From: Gracilaria gracilis
Taxonomy: Eukaryota; Rhodophyta; Florideophyceae; Gracilariales; Gracilariaceae
DNA length: 64,000 nt
Direction of reading: 5' to 3'
Assembly: GCA_030374805.1 (NCBI GenBank)
Contig: JARGSG010000193.1
Span: 1-64,000 of the forward strand
A program made the translations under genes and the position numbers. Positions 22,570-33,812 of this stretch are shown here, piece by piece; positions within the stretch are counted from its first letter, which is position 1, and each line of letters starts with the position of its first letter. The notes under the pieces are model-generated. The model worked only from the letters and a program-made list of their open reading frames with translations. It searched no databases and was not told the DNA's origin.

Positions 22570-24402
22570 CTACAAGCATTTCTGCTGTTGGTATCCTGTT
22601 GAGTCGTATTGTTCCATTTACAATGTGGTGCTGTAGGTAATGGTGGCGAATGTCTAGATATTTTCTTCTCTTTGTTGGTGCCGTGTTTTCAGCGATCATG
22701 ATTGCACTATGGTTGTCTATCGAGTAAATTGTCGCACTTATCTGCTTTTTCTGTGCTGATTCGAGTAACTTTCGCAGCCATTGTGTGTGTTGCGTAACAT
22801 TTGTTGCAGCGATGTACTCAGCTTCCGTCGTGGATAGTGCAACTACAGATTGCATCTTGGATTGCCAGGATATCGGTGTTTTGTTGTATGCGTAGATAGC
22901 TCCGGTTATCGACTTGCAGTTTCTGGGGTTTGCGAAGTCCGCGTCGCTGTATGTGCTGAGCTGTGCGGGCCGGGAATTGTTATTGTCTCTTGCTGGCTTG
23001 TATAGTAATCCGTGTGTCCCCGTGCCTTGAAGGTACCGGACAACTGTTTTCAGTGCTTGCTTGTGATGCGCTTGAGATCTGGACATGTGTTGTGCGAGCC
23101 TGTTGGTAGAATATGTAAAGTCAGGGCGTGTGCTGTCTGTTATATATCGTATCTCACCTAATATTTGTCGGTATTTGGTTGCTTCTTCAGGTGAGAGAGG
23201 AGTGCTTTCTGGCGCATGATCTCTGTGTGTGAGACTGGTGTAGGGCGTCAGTGTTGGGTTGGACTTTTCCATTTTGGTTTGTTTGAGGAGTGCTGCGCTG
23301 CTGTGTGGTTGTGATATGTTGACGGATCTGTCTTGGGCGTGGTGTATGCTCCAGTTGAGAAATCTAGTGGGAAGCCCTAGTCGTTTGACTTTGTATTTGC
23401 TAAGTAGTTCGTTGTATAATCGGTCAATGTGTCTGGTTGATGATGCTAGTACGAGGAAGTCGTCGATTGTGGCGCTGATTATTGTGAAAGTTTTGTCGTT
23501 TTCCACTTTTGTGTATAGGCAGGGGTCATGTTCCGATGCTTTGTATCCTAATTCTGTAAGTTTGGTTTTTAGTCCATGGTTGTAGTAATATGCCTCGGGT
23601 GGGGAGCCATATAAGTTGCCGAGGAGAAGCCCGTACTGACTGTCGTGTTTGTAGGTACCGTTGAATTTGGGCATTTGTGGTACATAAACTGGTTTGTCAT
23701 GGTTTTATGTTTCATGGAGGTATGCCGATTTGATATCAAAGTGCTCCAGTAGTAGTTGCTGTGTGGCGTGCAGTGCTAGTAGGAGTCGTTGTTTACTTCT
23801 GTCTGCCGTGTAGGTTGTCGTGTGTTTTGGATCATAATGGATTCCTGGTTTCATCAGGTCACCGCGAAGATTGCATCTTGCCTTTCGTTGTTGGATGGCT
23901 CTGTTGTCAGCTCTCTTGTACCGGTAGTGCATCATGAGGGGTATTATTGATTCTGGTGGGGGTTTGAAGTCGCGTGGGAGCCATTTGATGCTGTAGTATT
24001 GGTCCATGTTGTGGAGTTCGTCATCGTGGGCTTGTTGCCATTTTGCTGAGTCGGGGTATGCTCGTGCCTGTGATATATTTTTGGGCGGTGGTGTTTCTAT
24101 GTTGATGACTGTGGGAGTGGGCTGAGTATAGCTTGCTTTCGCTTTGAAGGCCATTTTGGTTTGCACGGTGGGGTCTGTTTGCTTATGGTAAGGTGTGAAG
24201 TCGATGGCTCGTATGGTTTGGTACTGCATAGTCTTCAGGTTGAGGACTACTATATGTGTCACTGATACTGGTGTAGAGAAATTGCCCTTGGCAGGGACTG
24301 AGGGGGATGCCACTCATATATCCGTTGTTATTTTCGGCTGAACTTCCTACTATTATGAAGTCTATTTGGCTATTTGGCCGGGATTAGGGATCCGCCTATG
24401 AA
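22570..24402 (-). pseudogene. C1 reverse transcriptase and RNase H
   Basis: Ty1/copia RT. It reads ALHATQQLLLEHFDIKSAYLHE, then a TAA (23705-23707), then KFNGTYKHDSQYGLLLGNLYG, TIDDFLVLA (in place of the usual YVDDL box), ILGEIRYITDSTRPDFTYS, STYSDADFA, LSTTEAEYIAA and the RNase H tail IRHHYLQHHIV. The reading frame runs into the T1b insertion point and continues at 11373. Two stops occur at the linker near 24,370-24,400. This enzyme would copy C1 RNA; the copy is inactive. Confidence 0.88.
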
Positions 24403-24407
24403 GGGTA

Positions 24408-25126
24408 TGATTAGCGTGACACGTGTGTGCCCGCTCCCGATTTCCGGATGCGCCGTTGCAAGAGTGCCACGGAGGTGCACGTGGGTAGTGTTGGCCGGCG
24501 TGCCGGGTACTTAGATATTTTAGTTGATATTTGTCAGCCGTATATAAGTGGTGGCACTTGCCGCCACTGTACGGGAAAAAAACCTCAACGAGGCTTTGGC
24601 TCTAGCTTGAGTTCCGCTTGTGCACGGTCTTCCGCTGCATTCCCGGGGAACACCGGCGTTTATCCGGACAGGCTATCCACCTCCGTCACTGAGAAGCACC
24701 GATCCGTCATTACGGCCTTTTATTTATCATTCTTTCGTACACTCTTTCTGTTTTCCCGTCTGACGGATTCGTTACACTTCGCCCTGTTGTACAGGTTTGC
24801 CCTTTTTGTTTCGGGATTATTCCCCGCTCTCACGAGTCTGTGCTCTGCGGTGCGGCTCGTTTTGCTACCTTATATCTCGCCTCTGTTGCTACAGGGTCCG
24901 CCACACCCAGTGGATTCCATCCTTTTGGCACCCCGATTGCCACCCTCAACATCCGTCTGTAATCCAGGAAGAGGCCGGCCGGAGTTACGCCCGCCACGTG
25001 GTGGCCTCATCGGAGGGTTCTGCCACTGCTCTGCCCCAATAGGGAACAAGGCTGAACACCTTGTGTGCCTAGCCGCTGGCGCAGTTTGTGTTCTTTCTTT
25101 CCGTTCCCGGCTTTTGCCCCACAACT
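24408..25126. mobile_element. probable solo LTR (719 bp) inside C1
   Basis: Removing it rejoins the C1 integrase and RT linker in the same frame. It is flanked by GGGTA on both sides (24403-24407 and 25127-25131). It starts TGATTAGCG, has a TATATAAG box at 24541-24548 and a C/T-rich downstream half, but no gag or pol, which suits a solo LTR. The right end (CACAACT) is not the usual CA, so a different short transposon cannot be excluded. A long plus-strand ORF inside is chance. Confidence 0.6.
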
Positions 25127-25131
25127 GGGTA

Positions 25132-25461
25132 CACATATCTTGCTGGGTCTGCTCTAGTGTCCACTTTCTTTTTGGATGCATAGACTGGAGTCGTTTCTAG
25201 TTGACCGAAAGTGTACAGGCGTTGGGCCTTTGGGGTGTCTCCGTACCATAAAGAGTAAGGAGATGTTTTGATTGATGAGTAGTATAGGAGATTGTATTTG
25301 AATATGGCGTCTCGCGCGGCGTCTTCCCAGTGGGTGCTGCCTAGTCCGGCTGCTTGGAGCATGGCCTTTACTGCATTTCTTACTGTACGATTGAATCGTT
25401 CCGAGATGCTGTTTTCTTGTGGTTGATGGGGTGTGCGCAGTAGGTGGATGACTCAGTGATT
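25132..25461 (-). pseudogene. C1 integrase C-terminal part
   Basis: Translates to NSISERFNRTVRNAVKAMLQAAG, then SLWYGDTPKAQRLYTFG, the copia integrase end with its catalytic Glu region. The sequence picks up at 36903 once T2 and one GTTGT are removed. Confidence 0.82.
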
Positions 25462-25466
25462 GTTGT

Positions 25467-26234
25467 TGTAGTCCAACGCCGGAGGCAGAAAAACACCACG
25501 AAGACGTGCGAGATCTTCCTTCATTGGAGGGTAGTCAGCAGACAGAGCCTCTCTGGCAAGGCACGACAAAGTCGGGTGTAAGCCAAGGCCAAGCCGTCAC
25601 GACGGGCGTAGAGAGTTGAGCAGGAATCGGTATTGGCACCACGTGTGTGGGTGAACGGGTCCTCGAGAGAGGCACGGGTCCACGGAAGTGGGGCAAGAGA
25701 AAAGGATTCGGCGAGAGCAGAGGATGGAGAGAAGGAAAAGGAGGAAAGGGCAAAAAGACTACGGTAAACACCAGGGTTATCCCTGTACAGTGTCGAACGC
25801 GACACAAGCGGAAAACCCTCCCACGAATGGGTCCCGTTATGTGACGCAGGGAGGATACACTACCCGTAGGCAACGGAGCCTCTCTCCTGGAAGGAGTCCA
25901 TGACCGCCGAAGGCAAAGAAGTATAGAGCCAACCCTGGTTGGGGAACTTTACTGTGCATGGCGGCGAGGTGGCCGCCATGCTAAGTAGCGAGCTCGCGTA
26001 AACAAGTAATTAAATAAACTAACTAAATTAGGCCCACGCACAGTGGTAATTACCCACGCGCCGTGGCGCCCGTCCCACGTGTACGTGGCCAACCTCCTGG
26101 CTCAACCGTGTCCCACGTGTCCTTCCCACTACAGTGGTTGTTACTATTCATACACTATTATTGGTAGCACCCGTCCGACATGTCGGAATATGACTAAGTA
26201 GTCCGAAACCTCCATCCGAGGGCGTTGCACTACA
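25467..26234 (-). repeat. T2 3' LTR (768 bp)
   Basis: Same length as the right LTR, with scattered substitutions (seven in the first 65 bp). It is preceded on the minus strand by the purine tract. Contains CACGTGTACGTGG cores, as in the T1 LTRs. Confidence 0.95.
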
Positions 26235-26248
26235 TATCCCCTTCCTTT
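26235..26248 (-). other. T2 polypurine tract
   Basis: The minus strand reads AAAGGAAGGGGATA immediately before the 3' LTR. Confidence 0.7.
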
Positions 26249-26290
26249 GGCAGAAGTATCACCTCACAGGGAGAAACGACGGCGGCAACC

Positions 26291-28123
26291 ATGGAGGATA
26301 AAAGCACGCCCTCTCCCGGCTCACCGGCCAGCCCTCGTTCTCCATCAACGCACACTTATGCACCCGCAGTTACCATTGCTCCAGCATCTTCTCCCAACAC
26401 CTCGGTTACCAATTACCTCCCTCCTTCGACTCCCGTCATCGACCTCACCATGAGTGGTAATCAGAAACCCTACTGACGGGGACTCACCGGACTCCGTTCC
26501 GTGCCTCTACCGAAAGACGGGCAACAGACTGGTGCGAACCAGGGACAACCGTCCTAGACGGTGGCGATCCCTTCCCAAGTTGCGGCGTCAACCGGCTCCG
26601 GGGCGGGCGGCAATTGGCCGTCCTACGACTCCCTCGTGGGGCGCAACCCGAACAATCGGCAACAGGCTATGCCCCTCCGGCTTGCGCCGTGGTTCCACCC
26701 GATCTCGGTGTTCGACGAAGAGCTGATTTTGCAGTACGTCGACAGCAATGAGCGCCTTCCCGCGGACCTGCCGGCTATCGTCACCACTTCGTGAGATTGG
26801 CACCGGCGCGTTGCCGTACCTGCACACCAGGTTCTACGATATGCGAGCGAGTCCCAAGCTCAGGCTCACGCCGCCCTGGGGCGGATCGGACACCAACGGC
26901 AGAGCCGGGCTCCGTTCGAGTTCCTCATCCCGCAAGAGATGAGGTTCGACATCGAGCAGTACCGCACCCGCCGGGATTTGAGCTATTGTGACCGGCTGTC
27001 GCCGTTAGAGAACTCCGCTCGGCGGGGATTCCCGGTCGCCCGGCAAGAAGCATTGTGCTGGCAACGACCGATCATTCGGGCCGAATTCCACTATCTCGCG
27101 CGTCGTTATCGGTCCTCCTTCCTTCAGGAATTCATCCGCTTTGAGCGTCGCTGCCGTTCCCGGTTCGGGTACTTCGTTCCGTATCAAAACGTGGAGGTGG
27201 AGCGTATTGCTCCCGCTCACTGACAAGGTCGGTACGCCCCTCTGCCAGCCTGGTGGACTCAGCTCGAAGCATGCTGGGGGTGTTACATAAAGCTGCCCCC
27301 GGTGTTCACCTATTTAGGGTCATACCTTTTTACGGATCCGCGTAGCGGGCTTTGGTCGGTCGTAGTCACCGAGTGGGCCGTCCACGCTGCGGCGTACATT
27401 CTCAGCGAGGCTTACGACCAATACAGACTGTGGTTCCTTCCTCCGTGCGTGCGGGCCGGTATCAGTTAACTCGACGTAACCATCCCCCTTGGCGCTCAGG
27501 CCAACGCCGAAGAAGTTCTCGAACTAATCGACTATATCGACAGTATTGACTGGAAAGCGGTCCCGATCGGGCAGAGTGGCCGGCTCACGGGTGGCGGTGG
27601 ACATGGCCCAGGTCTGGGGCGCAATACCGCCTTGGCGGGGGATTTCGTGTACTTTGATCCGTGGGAACAACAGGAGATTTCTGCTGGTGAAGTGGCTGAA
27701 CTCCGGAATGCTCCAACGGAAATCCCAGACGGTCACCCGATTGGGTTCGTCGACTCGGACGATTATTACCGCTCCAGTGGGGAAAATGAACCCATATTGG
27801 ACAACGCATCCCACGCGGCGGGCGGTGATGACGACGTGATGGTTGTCGGCACTCTTCCGGAGGATAAAGAACCTGTTCCACAGGATTCTGAGCCCACTGC
27901 TGCGGCATTGGCGTCAGCTTCGGCTCTTCCGACTTCTACGGCGGCTGCCGCAAGTAATCCCCAGACGGGCGAGAATCCCGGTGCCGTCGTCGCGAAGTTC
28001 CTCCGAGAGGTAGGGCTCGGCGCCGATACGGCGACCGGCGACTTATCCGCAATGCGGGAAGCTCTGGCGCAACGCCTTGGTGGTGGGCAGCCTCCAAACG
28101 AAGGGAGTGACCATAACCAGTAA
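26291..28123 (+). pseudogene. T2 antisense ORF (610 aa, five stops, no frameshift)
   Basis: One frame runs from ATG 26291 to TAA 28123, interrupted only by stops at 26474, 26557, 26792, 27221 and 27467. Each is one transition from CGA, CAG, CAA or TGG. Preserved frame over 1.8 kb argues that it was a true protein. It shares ordered motifs with the T1 antisense ORF: RSVPLP (26495-26512), RFDIEQYRTRRDLSYC (about 26942-26990), TEWAV (27368-27382) and GDFVYFD (27631-27651). The C-terminus is acidic then Ala-rich. It has no signal peptide or membrane helix. It runs opposite to gag-pol, directly inside the 3' LTR. Unknown function. Confidence 0.72.
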
Positions 28124-28430
28124 GACTGGGTCCGTATAGGAGCAATAAAAACCACCTGCTTGTGGGTTCCTTCCCTCTATGACGTGTTCTCGTAGTTATC
28201 GGTAGTAAACCGGCTACTTAACGCGGTGCGCGCGGAAATGCACACCCTTCCGACAGGGAAAACCGTGCTTGCCACGTAATGACCAGCAAGCTGGGTGAAA
28301 CCCGCCTCGGGTATGTTCGCGAAACATTATGCACGACCATGGTCGGAGTACCAGCGCATGAGCGGTGATCTCTTCCCCTCCATGACGTGTATTCTTCATC
28401 TTCAACTCTTCCCGTTTCCACGGTTGTCTC
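28124..28430. other. T2 spacer between antisense ORF and pol
   Basis: About 300 bp with no gene seen. AATAAA at 28144-28149 lies 20 bp after the antisense stop and would suit a poly(A) signal for that transcript. Confidence 0.4.
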
Positions 28431-29891
28431 TCATCCCACTTGGGCACTTCCCAGCGTAGCTGGTGGAGCTGTTCCCGTTCGACGGTGATACTGAACCACC
28501 TTTGAACGTGGGAGATGCTCGATCGGCTCGGCGGTGTCCTGAGCCGGATCGTACCCGTACCAACGGACGTGATAGCGTAGTATACTCTCCTGATTCCAGG
28601 AATGCCCGACAATTCGGTCGACGATGTACTCTTGTAAGTACACCTCCCGGCCTTGCCGAGTCGTCGTCACGGCTCTGCGCTCATCGCCCTGCGAAGGAGA
28701 ATTTCCCGAATCGGGTTGCGATACGATCGTCGCGGTTGACCGAGTGGTCCTCTGTGGAGATGGGTGTTCCGGTGTCCGTACCGGAGAGCGTACCGCAAGT
28801 CTGCGTGCTTCGGGGCGAACCGCGAGTCTGCGTGATTCAACCCGTACCGACTGTGGTTCCGACGAGCTCGTCGCGGTTTTCTCGCGTTGCGCTGCGAGTG
28901 GTGCAGAGCCACGCGCGCCTTCCGTACATGCACGTGACGTCACCGGCCGGTCGCCGTGGGGCACCGAGGGGCCATCCGCATCCCTGGACAGGGTGTCCTC
29001 TCTGGCGCGTGCCAAGTGGCGGCACCGTGGCGATCCGTTCCCGACGGTTACTTCCGGTGACTCCGGGCTCCTGGTGGGCCTTCCAGCAATGCTGGGTGCA
29101 GCGCGAGCTGGACCCATTACTTGGGGAATTTCCGCCTCGACTGGCTTGTCCTCGCCGACTATGACGCGAACATCATCCCGGGTGATCGATTTCCGTCTGG
29201 CGACGATGCCAGGGTCTACCGAGACACTCGAAACTTCCGCAACCGTGCATAGCTTTGCAGTGTCGTCCTCCATTGGTACGGGGGTTGCCATCCGGCGTCC
29301 AGCAGTGGGTTTCAGCGCCGCGTATGCCGTTGTGGTGGGCGCGTGCGACCGATTGTTCGGAGCCGTCCCCGGTGGGGTTGGTTCCTTGCAGCCCAGCTGA
29401 GCTGGTACCAGGACAAGATCACGGCTCGCCTTGGGCAGAGGTGTGGTTGTTCTGTCCGCTTTAGCGTGTAGCTTTTCCACCTGCGGCGGCGTATCTGACG
29501 GGATTTCTGCTGTGGCAACAGCCTGCCATGTACCACGAATGTGTTCTTCCCGTTGCGACGGCGGATTACCTTCGGCGGAAGTGACCTCCTCCCCCTCCTT
29601 AGACGGAGCGGCGGGAGATAAGGTAGAGCGTTCCGCTACGCGGGTAGAGTCCCCGCGAGCGGGTTGAACAGAAGAATGGCCATTCTGGCCAACAATGGTT
29701 TCCGATATCGTCGGTGTATCCGATTCCATCGGTAGGTCTGACAGTCCCCGGTTCGCGTGTGGTAGAATCAGCGGGCGATTCAACACGATTGTTTCGGGGG
29801 TTCTTGATTCCGTGTACATGGGGCTGGCAGGTGCCAGCACAACCTTAGACGGGGGTGGGGGGCCAAAACCACGCAATCGCGAGAGATCCAC
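28431..29891 (-). CDS. T2 pol C-terminal extension with chromodomain (486 codons open)
   Basis: An unbroken frame. About 400 residues of low-complexity Pro/Ser/Thr/Arg/Glu sequence are followed by a chromodomain at about residues 414-468 (EYIVDRIVGHSW, YHVRWYGYDP, then a threonine/acidic end). It belongs to the integrase C-terminus, where chromodomains direct insertion to marked chromatin. The linker is far longer than usual for chromoviruses. It has its own Met but is probably part of the pol polyprotein, because GPFKV-type integrase C-terminal sequence overlaps upstream (29780-30112). Confidence 0.75.
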   Translation of the reverse strand: MDLSRLRGFGPPPPSKVVLAPASPMYTESRTPETIVLNRPLILPHANRGLSDLPMESDTPTISETIVGQNGHSSVQPARGDSTRVAERSTLSPAAPSKEGEEVTSAEGNPPSQREEHIRGTWQAVATAEIPSDTPPQVEKLHAKADRTTTPLPKASRDLVLVPAQLGCKEPTPPGTAPNNRSHAPTTTAYAALKPTAGRRMATPVPMEDDTAKLCTVAEVSSVSVDPGIVARRKSITRDDVRVIVGEDKPVEAEIPQVMGPARAAPSIAGRPTRSPESPEVTVGNGSPRCRHLARAREDTLSRDADGPSVPHGDRPVTSRACTEGARGSAPLAAQREKTATSSSEPQSVRVESRRLAVRPEARRLAVRSPVRTPEHPSPQRTTRSTATIVSQPDSGNSPSQGDERRAVTTTRQGREVYLQEYIVDRIVGHSWNQESILRYHVRWYGYDPAQDTAEPIEHLPRSKVVQYHRRTGTAPPATLGSAQVG

Positions 29892-31189
29892 TCATGCGCG
29901 TCCTTGATTTTTAGTACCACTGTGTCCTCCGCGACGGAGATTACCTTGAATGGTCCATCCGCCACGGGCGAGAGCTTATGGCGTTTCTCCCTATCAGGGT
30001 TATAGTGTTCCTTCCGTACGGAGACGTAGGTACCCGCCTTAACTGGCGGTGTGTTACTTCCTCGCAGGCGAGCATCGAAATCACGCTTGTAAGCGGCTTG
30101 AGCCCTCGCCATGAATTGGCGAGTGGCGGGTACCGACTTGGATAGCCATTGCTTCCATTTCTGGCGTAGTCACCCACAGAGAGGAAATTACCCAGCGTAG
30201 ACTGTGCTTCCAACGCCACCGGCGGGGGGTACAGGAGAGTACTAACTCGAACGGTGAAACACCGGTAATTATATGTACCTGCGTGTTGTACGCGAATGTC
30301 AGCGCGTCAATGTACAGGTTCCATGTCTTCGGGTGATCTGCCACGTAAGAACGTAGAGATGCTAGCATCTTCTGGTTGAACCGTTTGACTTGCCCATTAC
30401 ACTGGGGATGGTAGGTTGTGGTGAACAGGTTCTTTACATCCAGGATGCGACATACATCCTGGAAAAACCGCGATGCGAACTGTTTCCCGTTATCAAAGAA
30501 TACCTGAACCGGCCGACCGTAGACGAAAATTCAGTGCTTCACGAAGGCCTGCGCTACCGTGAAAGCGATGATTTTCTTCAGAGGGACAGTCCGAACCAGT
30601 TTCGAGAAACAATCCGTTATTACGAGCAAAAACTTGTGACCTCTCCGGGTCGTCAGGAGGGGTCCGAGTATATCGATTGCGAGAAGCTCCAGGGGCCCCC
30701 TTGCGGGGAATAATCTCATCCTCTTTGAGTTCCTCCGGAGTTTAACCCGGTTTTTTGCGCATTCAGTGCAGAGCCGCACCGTTGCGTAGCAATCGACCCC
30801 CATGGCGGGCCAGTAAAGTCCCTTCCCAGGTCTAAGTATAACTTCCGTCCACCTGCGTGGCCACTCAACCTCGCTTAATGCGACAGTTGGAGTACCTGCG
30901 CCTGCAGCGTGTGAGGCACCACCACTTTTGGGTTAGAATCGACCGTTCTAACGAGATAGCCGACGTCATTAACCTCAAATGGGAGGGTTGCACCTCCGTT
31001 TAAACGGGCACGAAAGCGCACGCAGAACGGGTCGCCGTGTTGTTCTCGGATCATTTTCTCTGGTGTTATTGGGACAAAATTCCCGGTTAGGGGCTTGTCA
31101 GCCCCATTTTCGTTTGTCACGAGTAGTTCGTCCAATTCATCGTCGAATTTCCAGTCTTCTGGCCAAATGTCGAGTTCACCTTCCGGATC
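29892..31189 (-). pseudogene. T2 integrase, degraded
   Basis: Pieces in several frames: the HHCC end (CTECAKNR, about 30760), the core start LLAIDILGP and ITDCFSK (about 30620-30690), a damaged DNGKQF region, MLASLRSYVADHPKTWNLY (about 30310-30368), and the C-terminal KLSPVADGPFKV with KDAHEWISRD. At least four stops or frameshifts. Confidence 0.85.
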
Positions 31190-32937
31190 TTACGTGTCCT
31201 CCTTGTCAGCGACGAAACAAGGGATCTCATCCTCTCCCGAGGGGAGGGCTTCTCCATTCGTGGGTAATCTCGACAGAGCGTCGGCTTGGGTGTTCAGCGC
31301 TCCTTTCTTATACACGACTTGAAAGTCGAATTCCGCTAGACGGAGCCTCCATCGCATGAGGCGTCCCGACGGGTCGGAGATGTTCATTAACCACCTCAGC
31401 GAGGAATGGTCCGTGTACACGGTAAAGTGCCCACCCATAAGATAGGGGCGAAGAGTTGCCAGAGCCCACACAATGGCGAGGCACTCTTTCTCCGAAACGG
31501 AGTAATTCCGTTCATGAACGTTGAGAGAACGCGACCAGTAACCAATGGGCTTACGTTCCCCTTCGGGGGTGGTTTGGAAAAGAGCACAACCCACTTGGTA
31601 GTCGCTCGAATCACTGTCCACGGAGTACGGTAGTCCGGGTTTTGGCAACGATAGAATCGGAGCAGATATGACAGCCTCCTTCAAGGAGTTAAACGCTGTC
31701 TCGACAGGCATGAAGGGTACCAGTTTCGGTGGCTGGCCTTTCCGCAGCAGTGCGTTGAGGGGTGCCGCGATATCCGAGAAATTCGGGACCAACCGTCGGT
31801 AGACGTTGACCAATCCCAAGAAGGAGCGCAAGTCCGTTTGGTTTTGCGGTTCCTTCGCCTTGGCAAGGGACTTCACTCGAGCTTCCTCGATCGACAACCG
31901 TCCTGGACGGATAATGTGGCCCAGGTACTTCACGGTGTCTGTGAAGAATTCACACTTTCTCAGCTTGAGGGAAATTCCTGCGTCACGCAGTGTGGTCATT
32001 ACCTCCCTTACGTGGGTGAGATGATCGTCCAGATTACTGGAGAAGACAATTATGTCATCTAGGTAAACTAGACACGTCCGCCACTTAAAGCGGTTCAACC
32101 AGATGTCGATAGCACGCTGAAATGTAGCGGGGGCGTTGGTGAGACCAAACGGCATACGCTTGAAGCGGAAAGAGCCAGAGTGGCATACAAACGCGGTCTT
32201 TTCGCGGTCTTCCTCCCTTACGGGGAATTGTCAATATCCCCAATTGGCGTCCAATGCCGTGAACACGGTTGCGTCTCCGAGCAAATCGATGCACTCGTCC
32301 ATACGAGGGATTGGGTACGTGTCCCTGATCGCCACGGCATTGAGCCGGCGGTAGTCGACACAGAACCTCCAGGTTCCGTCGGCCTTGATTGCCAGTACTA
32401 CTGGGGACGCCCAGGGTGACTGAGCAGGCTCAATCACGCCTGCGCCGAGCATCTTGTCCACTTGGAACTGCTCCTCTTCCCGAGCCTTCGGTCCTGCCCT
32501 GTAAGGGGGTTGCGAAAGGGGTCGCGCGTCCGGTGGCAAATCAATCCGGTGTTCCGTTCTATTTATCTCACCAAGAGATCCATCCCACATTGGGGTAAAT
32601 TCCCGTAACATGTCTCTCAGACGTTCACGGTGTGATTCCGGCACGTGTCCGAGATCGAGCTCTTCAAGAGCCTTCACGGGATCAATCCGGTCATAGCTCG
32701 TTGGGCCATGTTTCGTATCGGATGCAGGCGCAGGCGCGATACCTGAGTCACTCGGCAATTTATCCGTTGAAACAGGAGTTGTGACGAGAGTATCCTCCCT
32801 CTTTTTAGACGGAACTTCGGGGTGTCCTGGATTGTCGCCCTCTTTTGAGGAAACCAAACCGAGGACATCGGCCGCCGTCACTCGGGTAGGGAGCATCGCG
32901 AGTGGGTGTGGTGTGACCGATCGAATTACTTGGTTCT
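31190..32937 (-). pseudogene. T2 reverse transcriptase and RNase H, one stop
   Basis: RT fingers (WASPVVLAIKADG, FCVDYRRLN), a TGG-to-TGA stop at 32231-32233, then MPFGLTNAPATFQ, catalytic YLDD (about 32055), FLGLVNVYRRLV, and RNase H with VSEKECLAIVWA and YTDHSSLRWLM. About 65% similar to T1 pol by eye, but clearly a different family. Confidence 0.92.
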
Positions 32938-33812
32938 TTACCAGATACTGGGGTTGCTGCCCAGATTGGCAACAAGTATCCAGAAAGGAGCATTCGCTGA
33001 CACCTGTGCAACACCGTTCGCCACTGCAAGATGATACTTGTCGTACAACGAGAAAATGGGTTGAATCACTCGAAGGCCGTGTTGACGGGAATGGACCTGC
33101 ACCATTACTTGGGATTCTGGTGGAATGCATACCGACGCTGCAACGCGGAGTTTTGTGGACTCGCGAGTCGCCGGTAGTGGTTCCTGCGCAGCAGGTAGTG
33201 GAACTTGTTTCCTAGATGCACGCTTCAGGGGCCGACGAACTATCGGGACCGACGAACCGTCTTCGAATTCCACACGCCTGAGGCGGGTTCTGATTGCGTC
33301 GACGAATCTGTCGCAGTAATCACATCCCAAAATAACTGGTGCAGCCAATGACTGACGTACCACAAAGTCGAGCTTGACCACGGAGGTCCCCAAACGCACG
33401 ACTAAGTCGATTGTTCCCACCGCTGTTAACGGGTTTTTATTCGCGTCGGCGACTTCGGGCGTCACTTCGCGGCGAATACGTGTCCGCACCAGCGGTGGCA
33501 GGAGGGACTCCACGATGAAGTTGGGCCCTGCGCCGGTGTCTAATACCGTGAGAATGCGCACCATAAACTGGGTACTGAGGCCAAGGTCGGCGTAAACTTT
33601 ATAGTTACGCTTGGCCATCGCGAGGACTCTATCCGGGAACCGGTTTTTCTTTACCCGTATCCACGGTCGACGAAGAACACCCAAGTGTTCCGAGTCCGCG
33701 CCAGCGGTGTCTTTCCTCGAAGAGATCTTCACCGGGGAGCGAGGCGGCGACGCCTCGAGCGTCAGCAGCCTCTGTTCTGAGGACGTCTCTCCCGAATGGG
33801 AGACTCCCTCGT
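32938..33812 (-). pseudogene. T2 aspartic protease (pol N-terminus)
   Basis: RNYKVYADLGLSTQF, then LTVLDTGAGPNFI with the catalytic DTG, EVADANKNPL and VILGCDYCDRF. The frame overlaps the gag end in the -1 frame. A single frameshift near 32,945 separates it from RT. Confidence 0.88.

Noticed and set aside
24427-25200. 257-aa plus-strand ORF
   Set aside because: Lies mostly in the solo-LTR insertion and runs across its edge into C1; no domain.
28463-29400. Long plus-strand ORFs opposite the T2 linker
   Set aside because: They mirror an open low-complexity pol frame; the pol frame has a chromodomain, they have nothing.
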